Part shown: one piece after another, positions 1 to 5,330 of the stretch
Position numbering within the stretch: position 1 is the first letter of the stretch
How the letters are laid out: the number at the start of each line of letters is the position of its first letter
Assembly (NCBI GenBank): GCA_937901365.1
Contig: CALCEF010000127.1
Span: 1 to 7,528 of the forward strand
From: an uncultured euryarchaeote
GTDB lineage: Archaea > Thermoplasmatota > Poseidoniia > Poseidoniales > Thalassarchaeaceae
DNA length: 7,528 nucleotides
Direction of reading: 5' to 3'
The notes under the pieces: generated by a model
The model's input: the letters and a program-made list of their open reading frames with translations, nothing else
Told to the model about the DNA's origin: nothing
Databases searched by the model: none
Translations under genes and position numbers: made by a program

Positions 1-2
1 TT

Positions 3-155
3 GACGGCGAGTTGGAGAATATCATGATCAAGATTCATCAAAATGCGTTTGAGACGGCTGAAAAGTATGGGCAACCGGGCAACTATGTGTTCGGAGCAAA
101 CATTGCGGGCTTCCTCAAGGTAGCCGAAGCAATGATGGCGCAAGGCATCCTTTGA
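3..155 (+). CDS. gdhA: NADP-specific glutamate dehydrogenase, C-terminal fragment
   Basis: This is the 3' end of a gene that begins before the window; 50 codons and a TGA stop are present. The enzyme interconverts 2-oxoglutarate plus ammonium and glutamate with NADP(H) in the cytosol. The visible peptide contains NYVFGANIAGFLKVAEAMM and ends MAQGIL. This matches closely what I recall of the C-terminus of hexameric E. coli-type GdhA (NYVQGANIAGFVKVADAML, then AQGVI). That points to the roughly 450-residue bacterial-type enzyme rather than the shorter dehydrogenases typical of thermophilic archaea. The gene converges on the minus-strand membrane-protein gene, with only 7 bases between the two stop codons. 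A palindrome spans both stops. The identification is firm despite the short fragment; cofactor preference is inferred from family. Confidence 0.88.
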   Translation, partial: DGELENIMIKIHQNAFETAEKYGQPGNYVFGANIAGFLKVAEAMMAQGIL

Positions 156-184
156 TTTGGATCTAATATCCAGATCCAATCAAA
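151..184. terminator. Imperfect palindrome over convergent stop codons, possible bidirectional terminator
   Basis: The left arm TTTGATTTGGATCT (151-164) pairs with the right arm AGATCCAATCAAA (172-184). There is one bulged T and a 7-base loop. The structure contains the gdhA stop (153-155) and the stop of the convergent membrane-protein gene (163-165). Its placement between two converging genes fits a shared transcription end or a 3'-end RNA structure. It is not followed by a long T tract on either strand, so a bacterial-style intrinsic terminator is not proven. The structure is seen in the sequence; the function is inferred. Confidence 0.45.
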
Positions 185-609
185 TACAGTAAAGCCATTC
201 CAAAGGCTAAGATTCCGAAGAGGATGTCTGCAATCATTCCGATTGTAGATCCGCTTGTGCTGGCACCAGTTTGCTGTTGCCAATTTGATTTCGAATTGTA
301 ATAGATTGCATCCAAAATACAAGCAATTCCCACGGCCCCACAACATACTGAATTTGCTAGCCTGTAGGCTAAATCCGACCCATCTATTCCTGAAATAACT
401 GACATCAGCACTGCAATTCCAATTCCGATTGCCAATACTATGTAAGAGATATGTCTGTAATTTGGACTTGGTTTGAATGCTGGTGCCTGCACATAGATGA
501 CCTGTTGGTTGGTGGGTTGCCCGGCTAGAATTTGTGGCTGCGCACCGCCTACGACAACTTGGTCAGAAGGTTGGCTTGGTTGATTACTCCATGGGGCTTG
601 ATTCTGCAT
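163..609 (-). CDS. Three-helix membrane protein with Pro/Gln-rich N-terminus, unknown function
   Basis: This encodes 148 residues that I do not recognise as a named family. Residues 1-50 are polar and rich in Gln, Pro, Ser and Asn, and probably disordered. Three hydrophobic segments follow, at about 52-73, 85-104 and 122-144. A Gln/Ser/Thr/Gly-rich loop at about 107-122 lies between the second and third. The second helix carries a CC pair (89-90). No catalytic motif is visible. The layout resembles small DUF4190/TM2-like proteins with a low-complexity cytoplasmic tail, but I cannot assign it. The start is supported by AGGTGAT (613-619) three bases before ATG, and that site overlaps the stop codon of the preceding gene. 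It is the last gene of the carboxylase operon and converges on gdhA. Co-transcription suggests, but does not show, a link to carboxylase function. Confidence 0.8.
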   Translation of the reverse strand: MQNQAPWSNQPSQPSDQVVVGGAQPQILAGQPTNQQVIYVQAPAFKPSPNYRHISYIVLAIGIGIAVLMSVISGIDGSDLAYRLANSVCCGAVGIACILDAIYYNSKSNWQQQTGASTSGSTIGMIADILFGILAFGMALLYLIGSGY

Positions 610-617
610 AATATCAC

Positions 618-863
618 CTAGATTGCTGTTGGTGCGACGTGATCATCATCTTTGTCGTCTGGTTTCCGAACACGGTTCCAAACACCTGACATCAAATCGC
701 CGTGATGTTTCTCACAATAGTGGAAGCGACGGTATGCTTCTCTGAATGAATACGCCTTCTTTCCTGTGGCCACAAGGTATCCCTCAGGGGAAAGTCTCGA
801 AATGGTAGTTCCATCTGCATCGCAACCAGGATAATCACAGCGTGGCATTGGATCCCCAGACAT
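618..863 (-). CDS. Small Cys/His protein, putative zinc-binding, unknown function
   Basis: This encodes 81 residues of unrecognised family. C9 and C14 (RCDYPGCDADG) near the N-terminus and C50 with H53/H54 (FHYCEKHHGD) form a plausible four-ligand metal site of the CX4C...CX2H type. The spacing of about 35 residues between the pairs contains a basic, aromatic stretch (KKAYSFREAYRRF). The C-terminus is acidic (PDDKDDD). No membrane segment or signal peptide is present, so it is probably cytosolic. The ATG at 861-863 was chosen over the GTG one codon upstream because GAGGTG (869-874) sits five bases before it. It lies 19 bases after the carrier-protein gene and its stop overlaps the ribosome site of the next gene, so it is part of the carboxylase operon. 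Metal binding is inferred from residue pattern only. Confidence 0.75.
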   Translation of the reverse strand: MSGDPMPRCDYPGCDADGTTISRLSPEGYLVATGKKAYSFREAYRRFHYCEKHHGDLMSGVWNRVRKPDDKDDDHVAPTAI

Positions 864-882
864 CACTACACCTCGCTCCTCT

Positions 883-1287
883 TCAATCCTCGTCCTGCAT
901 TAGCGGTTCAATCACCACTAGTGGGACATTCGCTTCGACATTCATCCCATCTTCACAATGAACTTCAGTAACTGTTCCTGAGATTGGTGCAGCTACCTCA
1001 TTCTGCATCTTCATCGCCTCAAGGATGAGGATTGTTTCTCCCTCACTGACAGAATCACCAATCCTAACCTCAACCGTAACCACTTTGCCTGGCATACTGG
1101 CGCTAACGGTACCACTTCGTTTCCGACCACCACCGCTACCACGCTTTCTTGGAGCACTACCTTTCGAATCTGGAATCTGGAATTCAAAGGTCTGCCCTTC
1201 GATGGTTGCTCGATAGGTGTCGCCTTCGATTTCAATGTCGACATCAAATTCTTCACCATCGATGATGACTTTGCGAACCTCACCCAT
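883..1287 (-). CDS. Biotin carboxyl carrier protein of acyl-CoA carboxylase
   Basis: This 134-residue protein carries covalently bound biotin, which shuttles a carboxyl group from biotin carboxylase to the carboxyltransferase. Residues 1-40 are a beta-rich N-terminal part (MGEVRKVIIDGEEFDVDIEI). Residues 41-60 are a Gly/Ser/Arg/Lys-rich flexible linker. Residues 61-130 form the biotinyl/lipoyl domain, with SMPGKVV near its start and the biotinylation motif EAMKM at 90-94, modified lysine K93. The second half of the domain has the usual APISGTV turn. GGAGGTGAT at 1291-1299 lies three bases before ATG, an excellent ribosome site. The stand-alone carrier with a separate carboxyltransferase is the arrangement of multi-subunit acyl-CoA carboxylases and of methylmalonyl-CoA decarboxylases. 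No biotin carboxylase is in the window. Confidence 0.95.
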   Translation of the reverse strand: MGEVRKVIIDGEEFDVDIEIEGDTYRATIEGQTFEFQIPDSKGSAPRKRGSGGGRKRSGTVSASMPGKVVTVEVRIGDSVSEGETILILEAMKMQNEVAAPISGTVTEVHCEDGMNVEANVPLVVIEPLMQDED

Positions 1288-1290
1288 AAC

Positions 1291-1299
1291 ATCACCTCC
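1291..1299 (-). promoter_or_regulatory. Strong ribosome binding site of the biotin carrier gene
   Basis: GGAGGTGAT is a near-complete complement of a 16S 3' end reading ATCACCTCC, three bases before the ATG at 1285-1287. It contains the TGA that would close the small-subunit reading frame as it reads in this sequence (1292-1294). It fixes the carrier-protein start. Confidence 0.85.
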
Positions 1300-1570
1300 A
1301 AGTGGACCGTTTTTGGCGCGATTCCATTAGGCTGGGTTGACCCATTCTAGTTCTACGATGATCTTGACTCCATGCCGAACCCAATTGTCGGCCAAGCGAT
1401 GCCCTTTCATCCGAAGAACCCACGAGAGATAGAATTGCCACCAATGCTGCTGCTCGTAGCAAAGGTTCTCTGGAGTCACTTTTCTCCGCAGCCTGTTTTG
1501 CAGCAGGTTCTACGTTACGTGCTGCTTTCAGAACCTCTTCCAAAGACTCAGCATAGGATTCAGAAGTCAA
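1292..1570 (-). CDS. Small carboxylase subunit-like protein, probably frameshifted
   Basis: As read, this is 92 residues starting at TTG (1568-1570). That start is justified by GAGGTGA four bases upstream, overlapping the carboxyltransferase stop. Residues 1-55 look natural: a charged helical region (ESLEEVLKAARNVEPAAKQA), then a hydrophobic helix RAAALVAILSLVG (39-51). From about residue 56 the frame reads as an Arg/Ser/Gln-rich tail (QDHRRTRMGQPSLMESRQKR) unlike a folded protein. The frame offset by one base reads HRLADNWVRHGVKIIVELEW, then VNPA and a TAA at 1327-1329. That gives about 80 residues if one base of the run CCCTTT at 1402-1407 (plus strand) is surplus. Its position between carboxyltransferase and carrier genes matches small epsilon/PccX-type or decarboxylase gamma-type subunits, but similarity to either is too weak for me to assign. 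Frameshift could be real, a sequencing or assembly error, or recoding. Confidence 0.65.
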   Translation of the reverse strand: MTSESYAESLEEVLKAARNVEPAAKQAAEKSDSREPLLRAAALVAILSLVGSSDERASLGRQLGSAWSQDHRRTRMGQPSLMESRQKRSTWR

Positions 1571-1574
1571 CTTT

Positions 1575-1581
1575 TCACCTC
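1575..1581 (-). promoter_or_regulatory. Ribosome binding site that decides a TTG start
   Basis: GAGGTGA lies four bases before the TTG at 1568-1570 and shares bases with the TGA stop of the carboxyltransferase gene (1580-1582). No ATG or GTG in this frame lies near it, so translation of the small-subunit gene very probably begins at TTG. The stop/ribosome-site overlap suggests translational coupling. Confidence 0.75.
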
Positions 1582-3133
1582 ATAACGGAATATTGCCATG
1601 CTTGCGGGCAGGTCGTGTTTCTTCTTTGTCCAGAAGCATTCCAAGTGCCTTGACAAGTCGGCGACGGGTGTCACTGGGTTCGATGACATCATCGATGTAT
1701 CCCATGGCTGCCGCTTGGTAGGGGTTGGCGAATCTTTCGGTATACTCGTCAACCAACCTCTGCCGCTCTTCCTCAGGGTTTCCAGCGGCTTCAATTCGTC
1801 TTCTGTGAATGATTTGCACGGCCCCATCGGCTCCCATAACGGCAAGTTCAGCAGTTGGCCAAGCCACATTGTAATCTGCTCGAATGTGTTTTGAGCACAT
1901 GACATCGTAGGCACCACCGTAGGCCTTGCGTAGAATCACCGTCATCTTCGGCACGGTTGCTTCAGAGTATGCATAGAGGAGTTTGGCACCATGGCGAATG
2001 ATTCCACCCCATTCTTGGTTTGCCCCCGGTAGGAAACCTGGTACATCGACTAGCGTGAGGAGTGGAATTCCGAAGGCATCACAGAATCTGACAAATCTCG
2101 CTGCTTTTGTCGATGCATCGATGTCTAGACACCCGGCGAGGACCTTGGGTTGGTTGGCAACCACACCCACCGTCGTTCCATCGAGTCGACCAAAACCAAC
2201 GACAATATTCCCTGCATAATCTGCTTGAACTTCTAGAAATGCCCCAGCATCAAGAATCGTGCTGATGACTTCACCGACATCATAGGGTTTGTTTGGATCT
2301 TCAGGGACGATGCTATCGAGGGATTCACACATCCTTTCAGCAGAATCTCCGAGTGATTTGTTCGGGACACCTGAGAGATTGTTCGATGGTAACAAGCCGA
2401 TTAGATCACGTGTCAATTCCAGGGCCTCTTCGTCGGAACCTGCAGTGAAGTGAGTAACTCCTGACTTACTACCGTGTGTCATTGCACCGCCCAAGTCTTC
2501 GAATGTCACTTCTTCATTGGTGACCGTTTTGATAACCTCTGGCCCGGTGATGAACATGTGTGCGGTTTGGTCAACCATGACGATAAAATCAGTAATTGCT
2601 GGACTGTAAACTGCGCCCCCAGCGCAGGGTCCCATGATGACACTAATTTGTGGGATGACGCCGCTTGCACGCACGTTTCGGAAGAAAATCTCTGCATAGG
2701 AACCCAAACTGGCCACCCCTTCCTGAATTCGTGCTCCACCCGAATCATTCAACCCGATTACAGGAGTTCCAGCTTTCATGGCCATATCGAGGATCTTGCA
2801 TATTTTCAGCCCGTGCATTTCTCCAAGACTTCCACCATAGACTGTGAAGTCTTGCGCAAAACAGTGAACAGCTTTTCCGTCGATGGTACCATGGCCACAA
2901 ACTACTCCATCACCAGGGATAATGTTCCCTTCCATACCAAAATCAGTACATCTGTGTTCGACAAGTGCATCGACCTCCTGAAATGAACCATCGTCGAGTA
3001 GCATTTCCAGCCGCTCCCGTGCAGTCATCTTTCCTCGATTGTGCTGGGCGTCGATACGCTGGGAACCACCCCCTGCCTCAGATTGTGCCTTGCGCCGACG
3101 CAATTCGTCGAGTCGCTCATCAGCGGTTTTCAT
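1580..3133 (-). CDS. pccB: Acyl-CoA (propionyl-CoA) carboxylase carboxyltransferase subunit
   Basis: This 517-residue protein is of full family length. It transfers the carboxyl group from carboxybiotin to an acyl-CoA, most likely propionyl-CoA to give methylmalonyl-CoA, in the cytosol. It has the two crotonase-like halves of the family. The N half carries [17 protein letters not shown] (127-143) and the oxyanion stretch [13 protein letters not shown] (167-179). The C half carries [15 protein letters not shown] (327-341), DVPGFLPG (363-370), [11 protein letters not shown] (402-412) and [12 protein letters not shown] (424-435). Asp410 in GGAYDVM sits where, as I recall, Streptomyces PccB has the Asp linked to propionyl-CoA preference. 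The ATG at 3131-3133 was chosen because [15 protein letters not shown] is a family-like N-terminus; an in-frame ATG at 3200-3202 would add 23 unfamiliar residues. It heads the minus-strand operon. A methylmalonyl-CoA decarboxylase alpha subunit is the main alternative. Confidence 0.92.
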   Translation of the reverse strand: MKTADERLDELRRRKAQSEAGGGSQRIDAQHNRGKMTARERLEMLLDDGSFQEVDALVEHRCTDFGMEGNIIPGDGVVCGHGTIDGKAVHCFAQDFTVYGGSLGEMHGLKICKILDMAMKAGTPVIGLNDSGGARIQEGVASLGSYAEIFFRNVRASGVIPQISVIMGPCAGGAVYSPAITDFIVMVDQTAHMFITGPEVIKTVTNEEVTFEDLGGAMTHGSKSGVTHFTAGSDEEALELTRDLIGLLPSNNLSGVPNKSLGDSAERMCESLDSIVPEDPNKPYDVGEVISTILDAGAFLEVQADYAGNIVVGFGRLDGTTVGVVANQPKVLAGCLDIDASTKAARFVRFCDAFGIPLLTLVDVPGFLPGANQEWGGIIRHGAKLLYAYSEATVPKMTVILRKAYGGAYDVMCSKHIRADYNVAWPTAELAVMGADGAVQIIHRRRIEAAGNPEEERQRLVDEYTERFANPYQAAAMGYIDDVIEPSDTRRRLVKALGMLLDKEETRPARKHGNIPL

Positions 3134-3239
3134 GGCCCTCAAACCGCTCGTTAACACAGTCCGCCCTTGAAGATAGCCCCCTTTGGGGGCTCTTTTCGCC
3201 ATCCGTGAGGTTCAAGGCTGCTTCACGGCTCGACAAGTC
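3134..3239. promoter_or_regulatory. Divergent intergenic region between carboxylase and mutase operons
   Basis: These 106 bases separate the first genes of two divergent operons of the same pathway, so both promoters should lie here or just inside the genes. I see no convincing archaeal TATA box and no GGAGGTGA-type site before either start (3133 minus, 3240 plus). TGTTAACG near 3150-3157 on the minus strand is only a weak AT-rich candidate. The dominant structure is a GC-rich hairpin. The promoter role is inferred from gene arrangement. Confidence 0.5.
3175..3191. repeat. Perfect 7-bp GC-rich inverted repeat in the divergent intergenic region
   Basis: AGCCCCC (3175-3181), loop TTT (3182-3184), GGGGGCT (3185-3191), followed on the plus strand by CTTTTC. 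The stem is perfect and six of its seven pairs are G:C. It could be an operator shared by the two divergent operons, or an RNA hairpin in the 5' leader of one of them. On the plus strand the T-rich flank resembles an intrinsic terminator, which would act as an attenuator ahead of the mutase gene. The structure is certain; the role is not. Confidence 0.5.
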
Positions 3240-3632
3240 ATGGCAACGCCGTTGCGCATCATCATCGCCAAGCCCGGACTTGATGGTCATGATCGTGGAG
3301 CGAAGGTAGTTGCTCGTGCATTACGGGATGCCGGTCACGAAGTAATCTACACCGGCCTTCGACGAACGCCGGAACAAATTGTGCGTATTGCAATGGATGA
3401 GGATGCCCAAGTTGTCGGTCTTTCATCGCTCTCAGGGGCACACGGTTTCCTCTTCCCCAGAGTTTGCGAATTGCTACGAGAATCTGGCTTAGAAGACGTC
3501 GTTGTGTTCGGCGGAGGCATCATTCCAGAGAGGGATCGCCCAGCATTAATCGAAGCAGGAGTTTCTGCAATTTTTGGTCCAGGTACAACTTCAATTGAGA
3601 TGATTGAGTTCCTTGATGGTTTGGAGGTCTAA
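3240..3632 (+). CDS. Methylmalonyl-CoA mutase, B12-binding (small/C-terminal) subunit
   Basis: This 130-residue stand-alone cobalamin-binding domain partners with a separate catalytic subunit to convert (R)-methylmalonyl-CoA to succinyl-CoA. The base-off/His-on B12 signature is complete: DGHDRG (15-20, DxHxxG with the cobalt-ligand H17), the SSLSG segment (62-66), and the FGGGIIP loop (90-96). The region [20 protein letters not shown] and the segment [15 protein letters not shown] are characteristic of the archaeal and two-subunit mutases. The ATG at 3240-3242 gives the standard N-terminus ([20 protein letters not shown]); an upstream TTG at 3183 would add 19 unrelated residues across the hairpin. 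No ribosome site is visible, so a leaderless transcript is possible. It is followed two bases later by the MeaB-type GTPase and is divergent from the carboxylase operon. The large mutase subunit is not in the window. Confidence 0.95.
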   Translation: MATPLRIIIAKPGLDGHDRGAKVVARALRDAGHEVIYTGLRRTPEQIVRIAMDEDAQVVGLSSLSGAHGFLFPRVCELLRESGLEDVVVFGGGIIPERDRPALIEAGVSAIFGPGTTSIEMIEFLDGLEV

Positions 3633-3634
3633 TC

Positions 3635-4453
3635 ATGAATCGGCGCGAACTCGCGCGTGCCCTTTCCTCGGCTGAATCGATTACCGCCCCACCAAGACCG
3701 AACGAACCTTGGCGTGTTCTCGGAGTAACCGGTTCTCCAGGGGTCGGGAAATCCTGCTTGGTTGACCGAATCGTCTCACATTGGTTGTCTAGAGGGGAGC
3801 GGGTTGCCATTCTTGCTGTAGATCCCTCTTCGCCCATCTCAGGAGGGGCTCTTCTAGGCGATCGAATGAGGATGGCTTCAGTCGATGCAGGAGATGATGT
3901 ATTCTTCCGTTCTATAGCAACCCGAAATGTTCCAGGTGGCCTCCCCTCTAGGCTGAATCGAATGGTCGATCTTTTGGTTCAAGAAGGTTGGACTCGAATC
4001 ATCATCGAAACGGTTGGTTCGGGGCAATCTGAAATTAGAATCGTTGCTGTCGCCGACCGGCTACTTCTCGTTGAGGGTCCAGCCCGTGGTGATGTGATTC
4101 AAGCCGAAAAGGCAGGCGTCCTCGAGTTAGCGGATTTAGTCGTTGTAAACAAGAGTGACCTTGAAGGAGCAGATCGTGTTGCTGATGAAATTCGCCTCTC
4201 ACTCAACCTGTCAGAAGGGGCCCCCGCTCCAGTCCTACTTTGTTCGGCCGAAACCGGTGACGGTGTCGACAACATGTTTGCGATCATCGACAATCTACCA
4301 AGTGCACGAGGTCCGGCAACTGCGCGCGCACGTGAACGGCTTTTGGCAACACATCAGGAAAATTTGCTCTCGCACCCAAAATTCGCCGATGCCCTCAAGG
4401 GCCTAAGTGAAGGCCGCCTGTCCATTGAAGAAGCCCTAAGCATGCTTCAATGA
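3635..4453 (+). CDS. meaB: Methylmalonyl-CoA mutase-associated GTPase, MeaB/ArgK family
   Basis: This 272-residue G3E-family P-loop GTPase protects or reloads the cobalamin of methylmalonyl-CoA mutase. Motifs in order: Walker A GSPGVGKS (33-40); DPSSPISGGALLGDRMRM (63-80), the MeaB hallmark with metal-binding residues; ETVGSGQSE (125-133), the switch region; GDVIQAEKAGVLELADLVVV (152-171); guanine-specificity NKSD (172-175); and SAETGDG (204-210). It is shorter than the roughly 310-330 residues I recall for bacterial MeaB. The N-terminal helical arm before the P loop is only about 32 residues, and the C-terminal dimerisation segment is compact, ending LSIEEALSMLQ. GGAGGT lies six bases before ATG and inside the last codons of the mutase gene, so the pair is co-transcribed and probably translationally coupled. 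The older name argK (arginine transport kinase) is misleading. Confidence 0.95.
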   Translation: MNRRELARALSSAESITAPPRPNEPWRVLGVTGSPGVGKSCLVDRIVSHWLSRGERVAILAVDPSSPISGGALLGDRMRMASVDAGDDVFFRSIATRNVPGGLPSRLNRMVDLLVQEGWTRIIIETVGSGQSEIRIVAVADRLLLVEGPARGDVIQAEKAGVLELADLVVVNKSDLEGADRVADEIRLSLNLSEGAPAPVLLCSAETGDGVDNMFAIIDNLPSARGPATARARERLLATHQENLLSHPKFADALKGLSEGRLSIEEALSMLQ

Positions 4454-4462
4454 GGGTAAAAC

Positions 4463-5104
4463 ATGTCTGAAATCGAATATGAGGCAGACCACGTAAAGCA
4501 CAGTATCGGTGGACGCGGAGGACACATTTTCCGCCGATGTTTCCATGTTGGGATGATTATTTTTCCTTGGCTATACATCGAACATGGAGAAACCATCGCT
4601 GATGTATTCTCTCAGACCCCTGTGCAATTCGCAGCGATGCTGGGCATCATTTTCTTCTTCGGGGAGTTAATCCGAATGAAATTGGGCATTCTAATCGTCG
4701 GTCAAAGGGAATATGAAAAGCATCAATTCAGTGCACTTGCTTGGGGTGCAATGTCGATTGCAATCACGATTGTCGCATTGTCTCCGTGGGTTGGGACTGG
4801 CGATCAACATGCGGGGTGGCTGGTATATCCAATCATTTTCTGTTTGGCATTCGGCGACCCTGCTATGGGTGAAGCTAGGCGAAAGGGATTGGACAAACAG
4901 AAGGTGTATGCCATCGGAACAATCGTTTGTGCAATCTGTTGGCTCATGTGTGGATATTTCTTCGGAACCCCTTACTGGATGGCGATTTACATGGCTCCTC
5001 TGACCATGGCTTCTGAACTCCCGAAACTAAAATGGATTGATGACAATGCTACCATGGTTTTAATCCCCCTCACCGCCGTTTTATTCACAGTTCCATTCTT
5101 GTGA
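4463..5104 (+). CDS. Dolichol/phytol kinase-like integral membrane protein
   Basis: This 213-residue polytopic protein has about six hydrophobic segments: roughly 26-40, 54-70, 90-109, 117-131, 148-167 and 172-184, plus a last one at 197-213. Features of the CTP-dependent dolichol kinase/phytol kinase/Dgk1 superfamily are visible: an early RRCFHVG (24-30) resembling the RKxxH motif, LAFGDPAMG (128-136) resembling the GDxxA loop, and the terminal block ELPKLKWIDDNATMVLIP (185-202) matching E...DN...P. Members phosphorylate a polyprenol, phytol or diacylglycerol with CTP at the membrane; in archaea the likely substrates are dolichol for glycosylation or an isoprenoid alcohol for lipid salvage. 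The exact substrate is not readable from sequence. It starts nine bases after meaB, with GAGGG before the ATG, so it is probably carried on the mutase operon transcript. Confidence 0.8.
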   Translation: MSEIEYEADHVKHSIGGRGGHIFRRCFHVGMIIFPWLYIEHGETIADVFSQTPVQFAAMLGIIFFFGELIRMKLGILIVGQREYEKHQFSALAWGAMSIAITIVALSPWVGTGDQHAGWLVYPIIFCLAFGDPAMGEARRKGLDKQKVYAIGTIVCAICWLMCGYFFGTPYWMAIYMAPLTMASELPKLKWIDDNATMVLIPLTAVLFTVPFL

Positions 5105-5127
5105 TGGCTCGCATCTGTCACGCTACG

Positions 5128-5135
5128 TTTACAAA
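5128..5135 (+). promoter_or_regulatory. Candidate archaeal TATA-like element for the microprotein gene
   Basis: TTTACAAA is centred about 26 bases upstream of the ATG at 5157, the distance expected between an archaeal TATA box and a transcription start. The gene has no ribosome site, so a leaderless transcript starting at or near the ATG would fit. The match is a single short AT-rich element with an internal C, so the call is weak. Confidence 0.3.
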
Positions 5136-5156
5136 GCGAATTCTTGTGGCCCAATT

Positions 5157-5273
5157 ATGTCCGCAGACTTTGAGGCGCCTCTGGAGGATGAAGCACCCGG
5201 ACAAGGCTTGTACATCTTCGCGTACTTGTTTTCGATGCTCGCACTAGCCATTACCATGGTCATGTACACATGA
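5157..5273 (+). CDS. 38-residue single-helix membrane microprotein
   Basis: A short open frame in an otherwise gene-free 226-base gap encodes 38 residues. The first 16 are acidic and polar (MSADFEAPLEDEAPGQ). Residues 17-36 are an uninterrupted hydrophobic stretch (GLYIFAYLFSMLALAITMVM) of the right length for one membrane helix, and the protein ends YT. The amphipathic split, acidic tail then helix, is unlikely to arise by chance in a random frame of this length. It would be a tail-in or single-pass protein; the acidic N-terminus could lie on either side. There is no ribosome site before ATG, but a TATA-like element lies 26 bases upstream. It sits 52 bases after the dolichol-kinase-like gene and 57 before asnB. 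No family is recognised. Confidence 0.6.
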   Translation: MSADFEAPLEDEAPGQGLYIFAYLFSMLALAITMVMYT

Positions 5274-5330
5274 TTCTGGGGCAGTAGCCTTTCCCGCGAC
5301 TTGAAATGAACCCATCTCACCCCATTGGAT

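Noticed and set aside
1372..1653. 93-codon open frame on the plus strand over the small-subunit gene
   Set aside because: It is antisense to the small subunit and the carboxyltransferase end, has no ribosome site, and has no recognisable content.
2474..2986. 170-codon open frame on the plus strand
   Set aside because: It lies entirely opposite the well-supported carboxyltransferase gene, and its translation shows no domain-like character.
3134..3202. N-terminal extension of the carboxyltransferase from an in-frame ATG at 3200-3202
   Set aside because: The added 23 residues do not resemble the family and cross the GC-rich hairpin; the family-like N-terminus begins at the ATG at 3133.
3183..3239. 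Upstream TTG start for the mutase B12-binding subunit
   Set aside because: It would add 19 unrelated residues; the ATG at 3240 gives the N-terminus typical of the family.
5300..5310. TTGAAATG as a TATA box for asnB
   Set aside because: The spacing to ATG 5331 is about right, but the match to an archaeal TATA element is too poor to list as a feature.
5325..5330. TTG start two codons upstream for the asparagine synthetase
   Set aside because: Class II amidotransferases need Cys directly after the removed Met, which only the ATG at 5331 provides.
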